In this document: piece by piece, positions 1 through 9,993 of the stretch | How the letters are laid out: every line of letters begins with the position of its first letter | Numbering within the stretch: the first letter of the stretch is position 1 | Notes under the pieces: generated by a model | Told to the model about the DNA's origin: nothing | Database searches by the model: none | Seen by the model: only the letters and a program-made list of their open reading frames with translations | Source: a bacterium | GTDB taxonomy: Bacteria > Myxococcota_A > Bradymonadia > REDH01 | Assembly (NCBI GenBank): GCA_030427825.1 | Contig: JAUICO010000038.1 | Location: 1-40,539, forward strand | Length of the DNA: 40,539 bases | Reading direction: 5' to 3' | Translations under genes and position numbers: made by a program

Positions 1-55
1 CAAAAACCCGGTGCTAGCACGCTCGCTCGACTTCGAATTGCACGGGATGCGACGC

Positions 56-844
56 ATGCTTATCGACCTTCACGCCTACACCGATGTGACCGGTGGGCCC
101 ACGCTCAAGAACCTGCTCAAAGCCGCAGCGGCAGAGGGCCTGGATGCTGTCTGCATCGCTGACCCGCAGGCTTCGGCAGCGGCGGCGAAGGCAGCGCTTG
201 AGTACGAAGGCGACGTGAAACTCTTCGTTGGCGTTGAGCTTCCGACCCGCGCCGGCGACGTCATTCTGATCGTGCCGGAGTTGGATCCCTTCATGACCCG
301 CGAAGAGTGGCGACAGCTTGTCGCGCTCGGCGTGCCGGCTCTTGAAGAGGTGGTTGAGCTCGCAGAGGCCAACGGCGGCGTTGTTCTTCTCGTGCACCCC
401 TATGATCGGCGCCGCAAGCTCGCCCCTCGCGACCGTGTATTTGCCCTCGAAGGCATCGCGGGTGTGGAGTGCGCGAATTCAACAGCGGAGCTCGGATTCA
501 GTGTCTTCGCCATCGAGTCTCTCGCCAAAGGCCCGCACAACGTATTTGCAGGCAGCGCGACGGTCAGCTCGAAGAATCGCGGGAGCCGTTGGGCGACTCT
601 GATGGCCGGCGACGCAGGCGATGAAGCCTCGCTGATTGAAGGACTCAAGGCCGGAGAGTTCTGGCCGGTGGAGTTGAACGCAGCAGAGTCTCGCCGACAG
701 GAACGACCGCCGCGCGACCGTGGTGAGCGCGGAGACCGTGGCGGACGCGGTGGCCGTGGTGATCGAGGCGATCGTGGAGAACGCGGTCGCGGACCTCGTC
801 CGGGCGGCGGTGGACGCCGACGCAGTGGACGTGACGGACGCTGA
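56..844 (+). CDS. degenerate PHP-domain protein with Arg/Gly-rich tail
   Basis: The N-terminus starts LIDLHAYTD, the position where PHP-fold phosphoesterases carry the metal-binding HxH motif; here the second His is Tyr. The next usual site, TDH, reads IADP. The later GVE and LVHPY motifs are kept, but the final GSDAH-type motif is replaced by GSATVSS. So the fold looks like PHP but several metal ligands are missing, and catalysis is doubtful. The last 45 or so residues are an Arg/Gly/Asp/Glu-rich run of RGG, RGD and RGE units, a composition typical of disordered, often nucleic-acid-binding tails. Start choice is uncertain: in-frame options are GTG at 11, ATG at 47 and ATG at 56; the last puts the PHP motif right at the N-terminus, as is usual. 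It lies 43 bp before nuoE and may be cotranscribed with it. Confidence 0.7.
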   Translation: MLIDLHAYTDVTGGPTLKNLLKAAAAEGLDAVCIADPQASAAAAKAALEYEGDVKLFVGVELPTRAGDVILIVPELDPFMTREEWRQLVALGVPALEEVVELAEANGGVVLLVHPYDRRRKLAPRDRVFALEGIAGVECANSTAELGFSVFAIESLAKGPHNVFAGSATVSSKNRGSRWATLMAGDAGDEASLIEGLKAGEFWPVELNAAESRRQERPPRDRGERGDRGGRGGRGDRGDRGERGRGPRPGGGGRRRSGRDGR

Positions 845-887
845 ATCGAATCAGGTTCATTGCATTTTGATGGCTCGGTGATTTTGT

Positions 888-1391
888 ATGGCGAGTGAAG
901 CCAACAGCACGCGCAGTGGTACGATGACCTTCTCGGCGGTAGCCGAGGCGGAGTTCGCTCGTATCGTGTCGAAGTACCCGAACAAGCGCGCTGCGCTGAT
1001 CCCTGTTCTCCGTCTGGCGCAGGACGAGTTCGAGTACCTCTCCGTCAACGCGATGGAGTACGTCGCGGAGCGGTTGGAGTTGCCACCGAGCAAGGTGCTG
1101 CAGGTCGCGACCTTCTACACGATGTTCAAGAAGCGACCCGGCGGCACCTACCACATCGAGGTGTGCACGAGCGTTCCCTGCTGCATGATGGGTGGCTACA
1201 GCATCCTGCGATATCTTGAGCAGAAGCTCGGTATCACCGTGGGTGAGACAACCCCGGACCGACGCTTCACGATCACCGAAGCGGAGTGCCTCGCGGCCTG
1301 CGGGCGCGCGCCTCTGATTCAGGTGAACAGCGAATACTACGAGTTTCTGACGCCCGAGCGAATCGACGAGATCCTCGCCAATCTGCCCTGA
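888..1391 (+). CDS. nuoE: NADH-quinone oxidoreductase subunit E (24 kDa, 2Fe-2S)
   Basis: Peripheral-arm subunit of respiratory complex I with a thioredoxin-like 2Fe-2S domain (cluster N1a) that works with NuoF at the NADH-oxidising tip. The 167-residue length is normal. The four cluster ligands are visible as C93-x4-C98 (CTSVPC) and C134-x3-C138 (CLAAC). The N-terminal helical part (FYTMF, RPGG) also fits the family. An alternative start at 924 would remove 12 poorly conserved residues. It is the first nuo gene of the cluster and is followed 17 bp later by nuoF. Confidence 0.96.
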   Translation: MASEANSTRSGTMTFSAVAEAEFARIVSKYPNKRAALIPVLRLAQDEFEYLSVNAMEYVAERLELPPSKVLQVATFYTMFKKRPGGTYHIEVCTSVPCCMMGGYSILRYLEQKLGITVGETTPDRRFTITEAECLAACGRAPLIQVNSEYYEFLTPERIDEILANLP

Positions 1392-1408
1392 ACCGCTGGA
1401 GCATCGCG

Positions 1409-2686
<1,278 letters not shown>

Positions 2687-2792
2687 GCGGGTTGACTTCC
2701 GCCTGTCTCTATTAGAAACCCCCGCCGACTTTCACGGCGACCCGGCCAGAGCGCCGATCGCCGGTCACGCAGAAAAACGAGCCGCCCTGCCA

Positions 2793-3302
2793 ATGGCAGA
2801 AACCATCTTCTTCATTGTGTTCGCGCTGGGAGCCCTGGGCTTCTCAGCCGCCGTTTTGATCGCGAAAAACCCGATCAACAGCGCAGTGATGTTGGTGTGC
2901 TCCTTCTTCTGCCTCGCCGGGATCTACGTGATGCTGAGCGCGACCTTCATGGCCGTGATTCAGATCCTGGTCTACGCGGGCGCCATCATGGTGCTCTTTA
3001 TCTTCGTGTTGATGTTGTTGAACATCAGGGACGATGAGATCGAAGCGCCGCGCCTGAGCATCCACCAGGGAATCGCAATCCTTGCAGGCACGGGCATTTT
3101 CTTCACGATAGCGTTGTCGATTGCGGCCTGGTCGGGCTCGAGTTCGCGCGTCGCCCACGACACGATGTCCGACACCTTCGGCACGGTCGAGCCGATCGGC
3201 GACCAGCTGATCACCTCATACGTTCTGCCCTTTGAGATGGCGGCGATTCTGCTGCTGGTGGGCATCGTCGGCGCTGTTGTCGTCGCAAAGAAGCGCTTCT
3301 AA
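2793..3302 (+). CDS. nuoJ: NADH-quinone oxidoreductase subunit J
   Basis: Membrane subunit of complex I, 169 residues with about five predicted helices. The conserved segment AKNPINSAVMLVCSFFCLAGIYVML is followed by the Tyr-containing helix ILVYAGAIMVLFIFVLMLLN, the NuoJ helix known for its pi-bulge. The frame is open further upstream, but the ATG at 2793 gives the typical NuoJ N-terminus. It begins 106 bp after nuoF, the widest spacing in this operon; no complete gene fits in that gap. This is where nuoG, nuoH and nuoI would normally lie. Confidence 0.95.
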   Translation: MAETIFFIVFALGALGFSAAVLIAKNPINSAVMLVCSFFCLAGIYVMLSATFMAVIQILVYAGAIMVLFIFVLMLLNIRDDEIEAPRLSIHQGIAILAGTGIFFTIALSIAAWSGSSSRVAHDTMSDTFGTVEPIGDQLITSYVLPFEMAAILLLVGIVGAVVVAKKRF

Positions 3303-3334
3303 TCCCTTTTTGAATCGGCTCTGAGACTTACACG

Positions 3335-3643
3335 ATGTTTGGCATTCCCATAGGCTGGTACCTCACGCTGAGCGCTGCGCTCTTCGTGCTGGGCGCCATC
3401 GGCCTTGTGCTGCGCCGAAACGCCATCGTGATGTTCATGTGCATTGAGATCATGCTCAACGCTGTGAACCTGACCTTCATTGCCTTCGCCCGGTACCACA
3501 ATGACCTGGGCGGACATCTCTTCGTGTTCATGGTGATCGCCGTTGCCGCTGCCGAAGCCGGCATCGGGCTGGCACTGATTGTGAATGTTTACCGTCATCG
3601 ACGCTCGCTGAACGTCGACGACATCAACCTGATGCAGGGCTGA
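3335..3643 (+). CDS. nuoK: NADH-quinone oxidoreductase subunit K
   Basis: Small antiporter-like membrane subunit (MrpC-like) of complex I. The 102 residues form three transmembrane helices. The two membrane-embedded Glu residues important in the family are present in [12 protein letters not shown] and [12 protein letters not shown]. It starts 32 bp after nuoJ and its stop is 8 bp before the nuoL TTG start, so the genes are surely cotranscribed. Confidence 0.97.
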   Translation: MFGIPIGWYLTLSAALFVLGAIGLVLRRNAIVMFMCIEIMLNAVNLTFIAFARYHNDLGGHLFVFMVIAVAAAEAGIGLALIVNVYRHRRSLNVDDINLMQG

Positions 3644-3651
3644 GGAGCGCA

Positions 3652-5643
3652 TTGGCAGACACTGTCCAATACTCGCTGCTGGGATGGATTCCCCTCCTTC
3701 CCCTGATCGGAGCGATCCTGAATGCACTCTTCGGCCGCATGATGCCGAAGAAGGTGGTGCACACCATCGCCTGTGGCGCGATGCTTGTCGCCTTTGCGTT
3801 CTCTGTTGTGAGCGTGCTCAAGCTCGCCGGCGGTGGTGTCAGCGACCACGGTCACACGACCTACGCGCCGCTGGTTCACCGGTACTTCACCTGGTTCGCC
3901 GCCGGTTCGCTGGATGTGCAGGCCTCGCTGTGGCTCGACCCGCTCTCTGCCGTGATGATTCTGATCATCACCGGTGTCGGCTCACTGATTCACATCTACT
4001 CGATCGGCTACATGAGCGAGGACCCGTCCTACGCTCGCTACTTCACCTATTTGAACTTCTTCGTCTTCGCGATGTTGATGCTCGTGTTGGGCGACTCGAT
4101 GCTGGTCCTCTTCCTCGGTTGGGAGGGCGTGGGCGTCGCGTCGTACCTGCTGATCGGCTTCTGGTACGAAGACGAAGCCAAGGCGGCCGCCGGTAAGAAG
4201 GCCTTCATCACCAATCGCGTAGGCGATTTCGCGGTCGTACTCGGCATGTTCCTGCTCTTTCAGATGGCAGGCACCCTGGCGATCCCCGAAGTTCGTGAGT
4301 GGGCGTCGATGCTCTCGATGGAGCAGCACCACGCGATGGGTGGCATGCTCACCCTCATCACCATTCTCTTCTTCATCGGTTGCACCGGGAAGAGCGCGCA
4401 GATTCCGCTCTACGTCTGGCTTCCCGACGCCATGGCAGGCCCGACGCCGGTATCTGCGCTGATTCACGCGGCCACGATGGTCACCGCCGGAATCTACCTG
4501 ATCGCGAGGATGAATTTCCTGTTCGCGCTCGCGCCGACGACGATGATGATCATTGCGATTGTCGGTGCGCTGACCGCGTTCTTTGCGGCGACGATCGGAA
4601 TCACGCAGTTCGATATCAAGAAGGTGCTGGCCTACTCAACGGTCTCACAGCTCGGCTTCATGTTCCTCGCAGTCGGCGCCGGCAGCTTCTTTGCCGGTGT
4701 GTTTCACCTGATGACGCACGCCTTCTTCAAGGCACTGCTCTTCCTCGGCTCCGGCTCGGTGATTCACGGCATGCACCACGAGCAGGACATCCGAAAGATG
4801 GGTGGGCTCAAGAAGTATATGCCGATCACTCGGTGGACCTTCCTGCTGGGCTGTCTCGCGATCGCCGGCGTGCCATTCTTCTCCGGATTCTTCTCGAAGG
4901 ACGAAATCCTCTGGTACGCGCTCAGCAACCACAGCGCCCTGGGTGGACTGCACCTCGGTTGGATTCTGTGGGGACTCACGGTTCTGACCGCCGGAATGAC
5001 CTCCTTTTATATGTTCCGCCTCTACTTCCTGACCTTCGAAGGGGAGTGTCGGGCGGACGACGAGACGAAGTCACACATCCACGAGAGCCCGTGGACCATG
5101 ACCGTTCCACTGATGGTGCTCGCGCTTCTCAGCGTTGCCGGTGGCTTTATCGGTATCCCGCACATTCTGGGTGAGCCCCTCGGCCTGCCGAACCTGCTTC
5201 ACGACTGGCTGCACCAGGTGATCGCGCCGGGCGAAGCGCTCTTCACGCACAAGGTCGGTGAAGGGATGGCGTGGCCGGCGATGGCCGTCGCTGTCGCTGT
5301 TGGCCTGGGTGGGATCGCCCTCGCGTATGTGAAGTACGGACGGGGTCACGACCCGACCGGCGACCTCGAGAAAGCAGGAAAAGGCTACCTCTTCGTGCAC
5401 AACAAGTACCTGGTTGATGAGCTCTACGAAGCCACCATCGGGCGCGGTATCCGCGTCGCCGGACAGGTGTCCTACCAGCTCATCGATCGCGTTCTCATCG
5501 ATCTCCTGATGGTTCGCATGTGGGGCTACACGGCGAAACTCGGCGGCGAAGTGCTGCGGCAGTTCCAGAACGGAAACGCACAGAGATACGCAATCTACAC
5601 GCTCTTCGGCATCGCCGCGGTGCTCTTCTACTTCCTTACCTGA
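3652..5643 (+). CDS. nuoL: NADH-quinone oxidoreductase subunit L
   Basis: Largest antiporter-like proton-pumping subunit of complex I (663 residues; family usually 610-670). Conserved blocks include FLGWEGVGVASYLLIGFWY, the discontinuous-helix region with GCTGKSAQIPLYVWLPDAM and GPTPVSALIHAATMVTAG, and KKVLAYSTVSQLGFM. The C-terminal part contains the lateral helix and a last transmembrane segment, the helix that runs along NuoM and NuoN. The start is TTG at 3652, supported by a GAGGAG ribosome-binding sequence overlapping the nuoK stop. Confidence 0.97.
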   Translation: MADTVQYSLLGWIPLLPLIGAILNALFGRMMPKKVVHTIACGAMLVAFAFSVVSVLKLAGGGVSDHGHTTYAPLVHRYFTWFAAGSLDVQASLWLDPLSAVMILIITGVGSLIHIYSIGYMSEDPSYARYFTYLNFFVFAMLMLVLGDSMLVLFLGWEGVGVASYLLIGFWYEDEAKAAAGKKAFITNRVGDFAVVLGMFLLFQMAGTLAIPEVREWASMLSMEQHHAMGGMLTLITILFFIGCTGKSAQIPLYVWLPDAMAGPTPVSALIHAATMVTAGIYLIARMNFLFALAPTTMMIIAIVGALTAFFAATIGITQFDIKKVLAYSTVSQLGFMFLAVGAGSFFAGVFHLMTHAFFKALLFLGSGSVIHGMHHEQDIRKMGGLKKYMPITRWTFLLGCLAIAGVPFFSGFFSKDEILWYALSNHSALGGLHLGWILWGLTVLTAGMTSFYMFRLYFLTFEGECRADDETKSHIHESPWTMTVPLMVLALLSVAGGFIGIPHILGEPLGLPNLLHDWLHQVIAPGEALFTHKVGEGMAWPAMAVAVAVGLGGIALAYVKYGRGHDPTGDLEKAGKGYLFVHNKYLVDELYEATIGRGIRVAGQVSYQLIDRVLIDLLMVRMWGYTAKLGGEVLRQFQNGNAQRYAIYTLFGIAAVLFYFLT

Positions 5644-5709
5644 CAATGATTGAGGGCGCAGATGCGCCCGCCCGACCCAGACGCATCCGCGTCGCAACCT
5701 GACAATGAT
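5638..5709 (+). repeat. 13-bp direct repeat with two small hairpins between nuoL and nuoM
   Basis: ACCTGACAATGAT occurs at 5638-5650, spanning the nuoL stop, and again at 5697-5709, spanning the nuoM start. Between the copies lie two short inverted repeats: GGGCGC/GCGCCC at 5654-5669 and GACGC/GCGTC at 5680-5693. The layout suggests a local duplication or small insertion that displaced a formerly overlapping nuoL-nuoM junction. The hairpins could also slow decay or tune coupling of the two messages; that is inference. Confidence 0.6.
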
Positions 5710-7549
5710 GGACGCAATCTCGGCATCAGCAATCCCGTGGATCAGCCTGACGGTGTTCACGCCCTTCTTAGGGGCGCTGATCCTCATGCTTGTGCCCGCC
5801 GAACACCACCGAGTGCATCGGAATATCGCACTGGCGGTGATGAGTCTGACCTTTCTCATCTCGATCACGCTCGTCGTGTCCTTCGACTCCAGCGTCGCCG
5901 GCTACCAGCTGACCAGCACGCTGGAGAACATCGGTTGGATTCGTGCCATTGGCGCGCGATATCATGTCGGCATTGATGGAATCAGCCTCTGGCTGGTGCT
6001 CCTGACGACCTTCCTGGGGCCGATCGTGGTGCTCGCAAGCACCCGCTACATCACGACGAAGGTGAAGGAATTCCACCTCGCGCTGCTGGTGCTGCAGACC
6101 GCCATGCTTGGCGCCTTTGTCTCCCTCGACCTGCTCCTGTTCTACATGTTCTGGGAGCTGATGCTCATCCCGATGTACCTGCTCATCGGTGTCTGGGGCA
6201 GTACGGACCGCATCTATGCGGCGGTAAAACTCTTCATCTACACGATGGTCGGCTCGGTCCTGATGCTGGTCGCCATACTCTATGTGTACGCCAAATCCGG
6301 CGGTGACAGCTTCGCCCTGGCGCACATGATCGAGGGAGCGCGCTCACTCGGTGCCGGTGAACAGCGATGGCTCTTCGCAGCCTTCGCTCTGGCCTTCCTC
6401 ATCAAAGTTCCGCTGTTTCCGTTGCATACCTGGCTGCCGGACGCGCATGTTCAGGCGCCGACCGCCGGTTCGGTGGTGCTCGCCGGCGTCCTGCTCAAGA
6501 TGGGCGTCTACGGCCTGATTCGCTACGGAATGCCGATGTTCCCGGACGCCGTGTTCGAGGCCGCGCCCATCATCGCAATCCTCTCTGTCATCGGCATCGT
6601 GTACGGCGCTCTCGTCGCCTACGTGCAGGACGATGCGAAGAAGCTCATCGCATACTCTTCGGTCAGCCACCTTGGCTTCTGCACACTCGGCCTGGTCGCG
6701 TTGACCACCGAGTCCGTCACCGGCGCGGTGTTCCAATGCCTCGCACACGGCATCGCGACCAGCGGACTCTTCCTCTGCATCGGGATGCTCTACGAGCGGC
6801 GCCACACGCGCCTGATCGCAGACTTCGGCGGCATGACCAAACCCATGCCGCGCTTTGCGGTCCTCTTTGTCTTCATCGCGATGGCTTCGGCCGGCGTCCC
6901 GGGTCTGGTCGGCTTCGTCGGCGAGTACCTGATCCTGATCGGCAGCGCGAAATCGTACATCCTCGGGTTCGGCGAGCTGAGCTTCTTCAGCCACCTGGGC
7001 TTCGGTCCCGACAAGATCGCGATGCTCTTTGTGGCCATCGCCGCAACCGGGATGGTGCTCGGTGCCCTGTACCTGCTGTTGATGTTGCAGAAGGTGATGT
7101 TCGGCCCGATCCGTCACGACGAGAATCGCGAAGTCGCCGACGTCAGCGCACGGGAGTCCCTTGTCCTTGTTCCCCTCGTGCTCGCGGCCATCTTCATGGG
7201 CGTGCAGCCGCAAATCTTCCTGGATGACATCGAGCCGGCCGTTGAGCGATTCATCGCGGACATAGAAGCGAACACCACCGGCGACCGCGCTGAGCTGGTC
7301 AGCGAGCACCGCGAGGCGCTGATGCGCCAGCAGCGGTTTGACGTCGATCGGGCCCAGAGCCCCTGGGAAATTCAGGGCGAAGTGGGAGAGTCTCACAGCG
7401 ACGATTCCCATGGCGAGGGCGGCCACGGTGAAGAATTCCACGGTGAAGATTCCCACGGTGAAGATTCCCACGGTGAAGATTCCCACGGTGAAGATTCCCA
7501 CGGCAGCGACAACCACGACAACCACGACCACGCAGGTCACAATCACTGA
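5705..7549 (+). CDS. nuoM: NADH-quinone oxidoreductase subunit M with His-rich C-terminal tail
   Basis: Antiporter-like proton-pumping subunit of complex I. Conserved blocks include the helix with FYMFWELMLIPMYLLIGVWG, FLIKVPLFPLHTWLPDAH, APTAGSVVLAGVLLKMGVYG and KKLIAYSSVSHLGFC. At 614 residues it is about 100 longer than usual NuoM. The excess is a hydrophilic C-terminal extension ending in a His/Asp/Glu/Gly-rich tail with repeated HGEDS units and a final HDNHDHAGHNH. Such tails often bind divalent metals; no function is known here. The start has two adjacent ATGs (5705 and 5708). nuoN follows 43 bp later. Confidence 0.96.
   Translation: MMDAISASAIPWISLTVFTPFLGALILMLVPAEHHRVHRNIALAVMSLTFLISITLVVSFDSSVAGYQLTSTLENIGWIRAIGARYHVGIDGISLWLVLLTTFLGPIVVLASTRYITTKVKEFHLALLVLQTAMLGAFVSLDLLLFYMFWELMLIPMYLLIGVWGSTDRIYAAVKLFIYTMVGSVLMLVAILYVYAKSGGDSFALAHMIEGARSLGAGEQRWLFAAFALAFLIKVPLFPLHTWLPDAHVQAPTAGSVVLAGVLLKMGVYGLIRYGMPMFPDAVFEAAPIIAILSVIGIVYGALVAYVQDDAKKLIAYSSVSHLGFCTLGLVALTTESVTGAVFQCLAHGIATSGLFLCIGMLYERRHTRLIADFGGMTKPMPRFAVLFVFIAMASAGVPGLVGFVGEYLILIGSAKSYILGFGELSFFSHLGFGPDKIAMLFVAIAATGMVLGALYLLLMLQKVMFGPIRHDENREVADVSARESLVLVPLVLAAIFMGVQPQIFLDDIEPAVERFIADIEANTTGDRAELVSEHREALMRQQRFDVDRAQSPWEIQGEVGESHSDDSHGEGGHGEEFHGEDSHGEDSHGEDSHGEDSHGSDNHDNHDHAGHNH
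7424..7498 (+). repeat. 15-bp tandem repeat coding for HGEDS units in NuoM
   Basis: Four perfect tandem copies of CACGGTGAAGATTCC run from 7439 to 7498, preceded by one imperfect copy at 7424-7438. Each codes for His-Gly-Glu-Asp-Ser in the nuoM frame. The identity at third positions points to recent slippage expansion, so copy number may vary between strains. Confidence 0.9.
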
Positions 7550-7592
7550 GGAAGTAGCGGGCGGCTCCTGATGCCGCCGCATACACACACGA

Positions 7593-9293
7593 ATGGGCAA
7601 CCCCGCTTTCGACATACTCAGTATCCTGCCGTTTGCAGTCGCGTGCTCTTTCGGCATGCTGATCCTGCTCCTTGAAGTCTTCCAACGGCAGACCGCGTCT
7701 CGGTCGTACCTGGCTGGAATCGCCGTCGTCGGCTTCCTCCTGACGGCCTTCGTCTCCGGCTCATTTCTCCCCACGGGGACCGCCCGGGCAACCTTCGGCG
7801 GGATGGCCTGGATTGACGGGTACACGCAGATCTTTACCTCGCTATTCTGCCTCGCAGGCGCACTGACAGCGATGATCGCTCCGCGCTACCTGCAGGAGCA
7901 CGGTGCCGACCGTGGCGAGTTTTATGCGCTGCTGCTCTTCAGTGTCGCCGGCATGATCATGATGGTGGCCGCGGCTGACCTTGTGGTCTTCTTCGTCGCG
8001 CTCGAGATCATGTCGATCGCGGTCTACGCGCTCGCCGCATACACGCGGCGCTCGAAGCTGTCGTCCGAAGCCGGCTTCAAGTATTTCGTGCTTGGAGCAT
8101 TCGCCAGCGCGATCCTGCTCTACGGAATCGCGCTCGTGTACGGCGCCACGGGCACCACCAACCTGGCGGCCATCGGCCAGGCCTTCGGCGGAGACGTAGC
8201 TCGAGGTGCCACAGGCGACGCCGCTGCGATGAGTACGCTCGCGCAGAACGCCATCGTAGCGGCCGCACGGGGCGCAGATGTTTCTGTCGCAGCCGTTATC
8301 GGGAACACCGGCGCAGGCGCAGTGCCGCTGGCGATTCTCGGCGCCACGCTGATCCTGATCGCGTTTTCATTCAAGATTGCCGCCGTACCTTTTCACATGT
8401 GGGCGCCCGACGCGTACACGGGCGCGCCGACCCCCGTCGTGGGTTTCATGGCGGCGGCGGTGAAGGCAGCCGGCGTTGCGGCGCTCTTCCGAGTGGTCTC
8501 CGTCGCGCTCTTCTCAGACTCGTTCCGAGGCGGCGAGTACGGCTGGGTACAGATCTTCTTCGCGCTCGCGCTGCTCTCGATGGTGGTGGGCAACCTCGTC
8601 GCCCTCGTGCAGGGCAACATCAAGCGCATGCTGGCATACTCGTCCGTCGCCCACGCCGGGTACATGCTCGTAGCCTTCACCGCGGTCGGCTTCCGCGGTG
8701 GGGATATCTCCATGGGCAGCGGCCTGGTGTTCTATCTCTTCGCCTACACCATCGCGACCATCGGAGCCTTCGGTGTCCTGTCCTGGCTCGGCTCGCGGGG
8801 CATGCCCTGCGATAACTTCGAAGACCTCGACGGCGTCGGCTACCGCTACCCGTGGATCGGGCTCGCGATGAGCATCTTCATGCTCTCGGCTGCGGGCATC
8901 CCGCCGGCGGCCGGATTCATTGGGAAGTTCCTCGTGTTCAAGTCGGCCGTGGCCGCTTCCGCAGCCGGCGGACCCGGCTCGGGACTGCTCATCTTCCTCG
9001 TGGTGACGGGCATCCTCGTGTCGGTCGCGGGCGTCTACTACTACCTCCGCGTCATCGTTCACCTCTACATGAAGAAGGCCACCCGCGAAGTGCCCGAGAT
9101 GCCCTATGGGGCGGCGCGATGGGCTATCGTCATTTGCGCGGTGCTTACCCTCGCGCTCGGTGTACTTCCCGGAAAACTGGTGAACTCGAGCGAGCAGGCC
9201 GTAGGCCAGATGGCCGGGCGTGCAGACGGCGTGTACCAGCAGAGCGCCGAAGCGCCGCTGCCAACACCGGGCGGCATTCGCCTCATCCGCTAG
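7593..9293 (+). CDS. nuoN: NADH-quinone oxidoreductase subunit N
   Basis: Third antiporter-like subunit of complex I. Conserved features are FFVALEIMSIAVYALAAYTR, SEAGFKYFVLGAFASAILLYG, FKIAAVPFHMWAPDAYTGAP and IKRMLAYSSVAHAGYMLVA. The 566-residue length exceeds the roughly 480-500 usual for the family. Part of the excess is a non-conserved Ala/Gly-rich loop after TGTTNLAAIGQ (about residues 193-247) before the helix that leads into FKIAAVPFHMW. It is the last gene of the operon; its stop is only one base from the stop of the convergent hydrolase gene, so no terminator fits between them. Confidence 0.96.
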   Translation: MGNPAFDILSILPFAVACSFGMLILLLEVFQRQTASRSYLAGIAVVGFLLTAFVSGSFLPTGTARATFGGMAWIDGYTQIFTSLFCLAGALTAMIAPRYLQEHGADRGEFYALLLFSVAGMIMMVAAADLVVFFVALEIMSIAVYALAAYTRRSKLSSEAGFKYFVLGAFASAILLYGIALVYGATGTTNLAAIGQAFGGDVARGATGDAAAMSTLAQNAIVAAARGADVSVAAVIGNTGAGAVPLAILGATLILIAFSFKIAAVPFHMWAPDAYTGAPTPVVGFMAAAVKAAGVAALFRVVSVALFSDSFRGGEYGWVQIFFALALLSMVVGNLVALVQGNIKRMLAYSSVAHAGYMLVAFTAVGFRGGDISMGSGLVFYLFAYTIATIGAFGVLSWLGSRGMPCDNFEDLDGVGYRYPWIGLAMSIFMLSAAGIPPAAGFIGKFLVFKSAVAASAAGGPGSGLLIFLVVTGILVSVAGVYYYLRVIVHLYMKKATREVPEMPYGAARWAIVICAVLTLALGVLPGKLVNSSEQAVGQMAGRADGVYQQSAEAPLPTPGGIRLIR

Positions 9294-9294
9294 A

Positions 9295-9993
9295 TCAAAC
9301 TGCGGGCGTCACGTTCGCGGCTTTCAGAACGGCGACGCAGGGCTCGTCCCACGTGTCTACCGGGCTAAGGTAGAGGTCAGCGTTCGCGGTGTAGAGGACG
9401 CTGTCGAAGCGCCGTGTGAACAGGTCGACGCTGCCGATTTCGTCGATGCGAGCGCCGCCTTCCTGACCATGACATGGGACGACGAAGCGCGGTTGAACCA
9501 GTGCCGCGAGCTCTGCGGCACCATCGGGCCCCAGCGTGAAGAAGCCTCCCACCGGGACGATGAGCGCGTCAACCGGTGATTCACGCAACCATCGAAGCGC
9601 TGCACCTGTAGGGCGCTCGCCGATGTCGCCGGCATGGATCACAGTGACGCCGCCACAGCGCAGGCGAAGCATGTTGGAGCTGCCGCTTCGCAACCGTCCG
9701 CCGTACTCGTCGTGAAATACGCGGTGCGCGTCGATGACGACACCGTCCGCGGAGTCGGGCGGATGTACCCTGCGTGCGCGCAGCTCATGCACGGCGCTGT
9801 GATCGGCGTGCTCATGGGAGCAGACCGCGAAGTCGAAGTGGTCCGGCAGTGGGGCCAGGGCGAGTCGTCCTCCAAACCCGTCGGCCGGATAGGGGTCGAT
9901 CACGAAGCGGCTCCCCGTCGGCGTGTGCTGTACGCCGTCGATGGCATTCAGGCCAAAGCAGGCGTGCCCGTAGTAGCGCAGCAGGGCGCTCAT
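9295..9993 (-). CDS. metallo-beta-lactamase-fold hydrolase (UlaG-like)
   Basis: Cytoplasmic 232-residue protein of the MBL superfamily, closest in style to the UlaG/L-ascorbate-6-phosphate-lactonase-like group. The metal-binding motif is SHEHADH (H60, H62, D64, H65). Further likely ligands lie in IHAGD and in PCHGQ. There is no signal peptide. Substrate cannot be read from the sequence. Its ATG overlaps the stop of the upstream glycosyltransferase (ATGA, 9990-9993), so the two are translationally coupled, which hints at a linked role or simply operon compaction. Confidence 0.85.
   Translation of the reverse strand: MSALLRYYGHACFGLNAIDGVQHTPTGSRFVIDPYPADGFGGRLALAPLPDHFDFAVCSHEHADHSAVHELRARRVHPPDSADGVVIDAHRVFHDEYGGRLRSGSSNMLRLRCGGVTVIHAGDIGERPTGAALRWLRESPVDALIVPVGGFFTLGPDGAAELAALVQPRFVVPCHGQEGGARIDEIGSVDLFTRRFDSVLYTANADLYLSPVDTWDEPCVAVLKAANVTPAV

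Noticed and set aside
2687..2792. remnant of nuoG between nuoF and nuoJ
   Set aside because: The 106 bp show no Fe-S cysteine motif or other nuoG-like sequence in any frame.
6344..7825. 493-codon minus-strand open frame opposite nuoM
   Set aside because: It lies fully across nuoM, its translation is rich in Arg/His/Asp/Glu without domain motifs, and high GC makes long antisense frames common.
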